Made by a program: the position numbers and the translations under genes. DNA of 32,375 nt, taken from positions 1 through 32,375 of the forward strand of contig JARCRW010000037.1 in the NCBI GenBank assembly GCA_029850515.1, written 5' to 3'. Each line of letters starts with the position of its first letter. Within the stretch, counting starts at the first letter, position 1. The DNA is from Nitrosotalea sp. (GTDB taxonomy: Archaea > Thermoproteota > Nitrososphaeria > Nitrososphaerales > Nitrosopumilaceae). Below are positions 31,701 through 32,375 of this stretch, one piece after another. The notes below the pieces were generated by a model that did not search any database, was not told the origin of the DNA, and was given only the letters and a program-made list of their open reading frames with translations.

Positions 31701-32287
31701 GCGTGGTAGACAAATTGCCAGTCAGTACAATTCCAGTCATAAACGAAACGCAGACAGCGTCCACAACTGGCGTGAATCAAACTGTAACCAACGCTACTTC
31801 TCCTGTAACAATTGCTCCATCTACTATAGGACCAACACAAAAGCCCTCAAAGACAGCTAACATGTTTGTTGAAAAAATGGGCCAGATTTCAGAGTCTGTT
31901 GTTCCAATAAATCTTGGTTCCAAGTCAAGTGGGAATGCAACATACTATCCGAGTGAACTTGATGGTCTTTTACGAGTAAATCCTGGTGATGTAAATTCAG
32001 TGAGCCTCAAGGTGAGCTCACAGGATGGGACATGCATAATTGGGCAAGATCCGGGCTGCAAAATATCGGGATCTACTGTCCAGTCAGGCGGAGTATATCA
32101 GACCGAAACAATTGATGGCATGCAATACCTTGTTGGATATTCCGGAACAGGCGGAAGGCTGACACAGTTTAGCATCATGCCTGCACATGCTGGCGACGTA
32201 ATACCAGATGGGCAGTGGGGTGTTCAGATAATTAAAAAAGACCAGGTGACTAGATTCTATTACCAAGTAACGTATATCAGCAAATAA
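28778..32287 (+). CDS. Giant secreted lamin-tail and Ig-repeat surface protein
   Basis: A 1169-aa protein with signal peptide MKYSSSGLIAGIVLLLVIGQ, cleaved near VNAQ. Residues 33-160 form a lamin-tail domain (VVINEAEINPAID, QWVELYNPTSSPVNIGGW, GNTWQRMYDG). Then at least seven Ig-like modules each open with a shared motif: VSTDKQSYVFGDFVNISGKV, ISTDHSNYTVSQPVVLQG, LSTDKPAYAPGETVTLKG, IVTDKSLYAIGDPITISG, VSTDKKVYGVGDTVQLTG, VMTDKTNYTSTDVAKIWG and MTTDSDKYLPGQTVLVTG. A Thr/Pro/Ser-rich stretch (about 1000-1035) precedes a compact last domain with one Cys pair (CIIGQDPGC). No anchor, PEFG tail or membrane helix is present, so it is released or held by other proteins. It could be an S-layer-associated or adhesion protein. 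Confidence 0.85.
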   Translation: MKYSSSGLIAGIVLLLVIGQSYTVNAQTPTIANHVVINEAEINPAIDDTTSPAQWVELYNPTSSPVNIGGWTIGATTGLRQAYTISAGTTIQSQQFIVYHYVPIWFPHAGAVIQLTDPTGTVIDQTPPLSDTQGDGNTWQRMYDGLSTGSASDWVYKIGTPGFSNGKPPITSTTTQLTMSVSTDKQSYVFGDFVNISGKVSQLVMNSAVSSIPQTVNMVLSGPQGFQQTFSLYPGNDLKFSQSVKTDQVLGFSEGMYTISASYGGIQTSTTFSLNSVAFVPPTQAAPTTLVISTDHSNYTVSQPVVLQGTVSNVIPLTPVQYKVYDPTNVLIYQGNLFPDAQGKITSVNPYQSSTGSSGLLINGVNPIYGIYRVSATYGDASATTTFILVPAQIQTSQITLSTDKPAYAPGETVTLKGSTLLQGLQNAGLGPTLQIIQTGVGSSYQTSTSVTNTANIKTQVNLKSDNTFSYQFVLSGTSSSLGNYRAIISIPQGSAESDFVVMQNPSAYNGTTSSSPFTIVTDKSLYAIGDPITISGQILHPIQISTQNSGVGVSIQVLNSTGMPVTSAGSLHANISTLTSNQTAPTATANALSYSVFPDANGRYQVQQIVQTGVYQPGNYMLKASYLNLVASTTFTVYDPLATGSQGPIAVSTDKKVYGVGDTVQLTGNISAQTSTSSFTLTLIKPDGEQITSPLILNNGHFSWTWTVASTANQGAQILTDRSSSPVSDPTINVYGIYHIKISSANVNSDLFFQVSKNPQPNQDIAPLVVMTDKTNYTSTDVAKIWGEVVPIQNAASRDTNTAVQILIYSSTGQEIYRGNANVNQGGQYYATVPFHIGIWNAGVYKLYVQYLTNTIISSFSVYDPFVTSSTGLQVFMTTDSDKYLPGQTVLVTGRTSSIVSVNNVNLSFGIANDTTISEGQVVSITGNVVPTVTVPFDQFGSFTYDYKIPGNAPLGNYTILAQVPFGTYNAYFSVVDKLPVSTIPVINETQTASTTGVNQTVTNATSPVTIAPSTIGPTQKPSKTANMFVEKMGQISESVVPINLGSKSSGNATYYPSELDGLLRVNPGDVNSVSLKVSSQDGTCIIGQDPGCKISGSTVQSGGVYQTETIDGMQYLVGYSGTGGRLTQFSIMPAHAGDVIPDGQWGVQIIKKDQVTRFYYQVTYISK

Positions 32288-32297
32288 TTTTTTTCAA
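32284..32297 (+). terminator. T-rich tract after the giant surface protein gene
   Basis: AATAATTTTTTTCA begins inside the stop codon region of the surface protein gene. A run of seven T fits archaeal poly-T termination. Confidence 0.4.
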
Positions 32298-32375
32298 ATC
32301 TGAAGCAATTTATTGTTGACAAATTTTTGTATCTATGATGCAAATCCATGTGCTAATGTTTGAGCAGGACGATCC

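Overview
The window is AT-rich and gene-dense. It looks like chromosomal DNA of an ammonia-oxidising thaumarchaeon (Nitrososphaeria). The evidence is: short-leader or leaderless genes with TATA boxes about 21-33 bp before the start codon; a secreted protein ending in a thaumarchaeal PEFG-type sorting tail; a Tat-exported Rieske protein; archaeal class III PHA synthase; many CBS, UspA and small zinc-finger proteins; and frequent TTG/GTG starts. A plasma-membrane-type H+ P-type ATPase plus a Na+/H+ antiporter fits an acid-soil lineage such as Nitrosotalea, but that placement is inference. I see no rRNA, tRNA, CRISPR array or intact insertion sequence.

Layout. 1-2821: 3' part of a large surface protein with Ig-like folds and a C-terminal membrane anchor. 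2903-5892: PHA storage (PhaC synthase, probable PhaE/phasin-like partner), a CBS protein and a tiny zinc ribbon. 6018-8620: an 815-aa TraG/HerA-like ATPase carrying winged-helix and nuclease-like domains, next to a 46-aa C2H2 zinc finger. 8688-10043: Na+/H+ antiporter. 10221-11385: two decayed genes around a small anchored protein. 11463-14439: histidine kinase, roadblock-like protein, DUF202 membrane protein and an orphan Rieske protein. 14798-17931: small zinc protein, duplicated DoxX-like membrane protein, PEFG-tailed secreted protein, stand-alone H-NOX gas sensor and a CBS pair. 18148-22310: UspA, H+-ATPase, and divergently a Met-rich and a His-rich exported protein (probable copper handling). 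22602-24883: sulfur module (TauE/SafE permease with a rhodanese-rhodanese-metallo-beta-lactamase protein). 24954-26537: ribbon-helix-helix-like protein, a stop-interrupted HTH regulator, DUF1059 and an unknown. 26718-28269: tightly packed DUF302 - small ORF - UspA - nitroreductase operon. 28375-32287: membrane zinc ribbon and a 1169-aa secreted lamin-tail plus Ig-repeat protein.

Main points beyond routine annotation: (i) two intergenic regions hold decayed copies of the nitroreductase whose intact form lies at 27745-28269; (ii) a wHTH regulator is split by an in-frame TGA; (iii) an orphan H-NOX domain sits in an organism type whose metabolism produces NO; (iv) a Met-rich/His-rich exported pair shares a divergent control region with a proton pump; (v) an ATPase is fused to winged helices and a PD-(D/E)xK-like domain; (vi) several tiny zinc proteins are missing from the ORF track.

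All family assignments come from reading motifs by eye. No database search was run.
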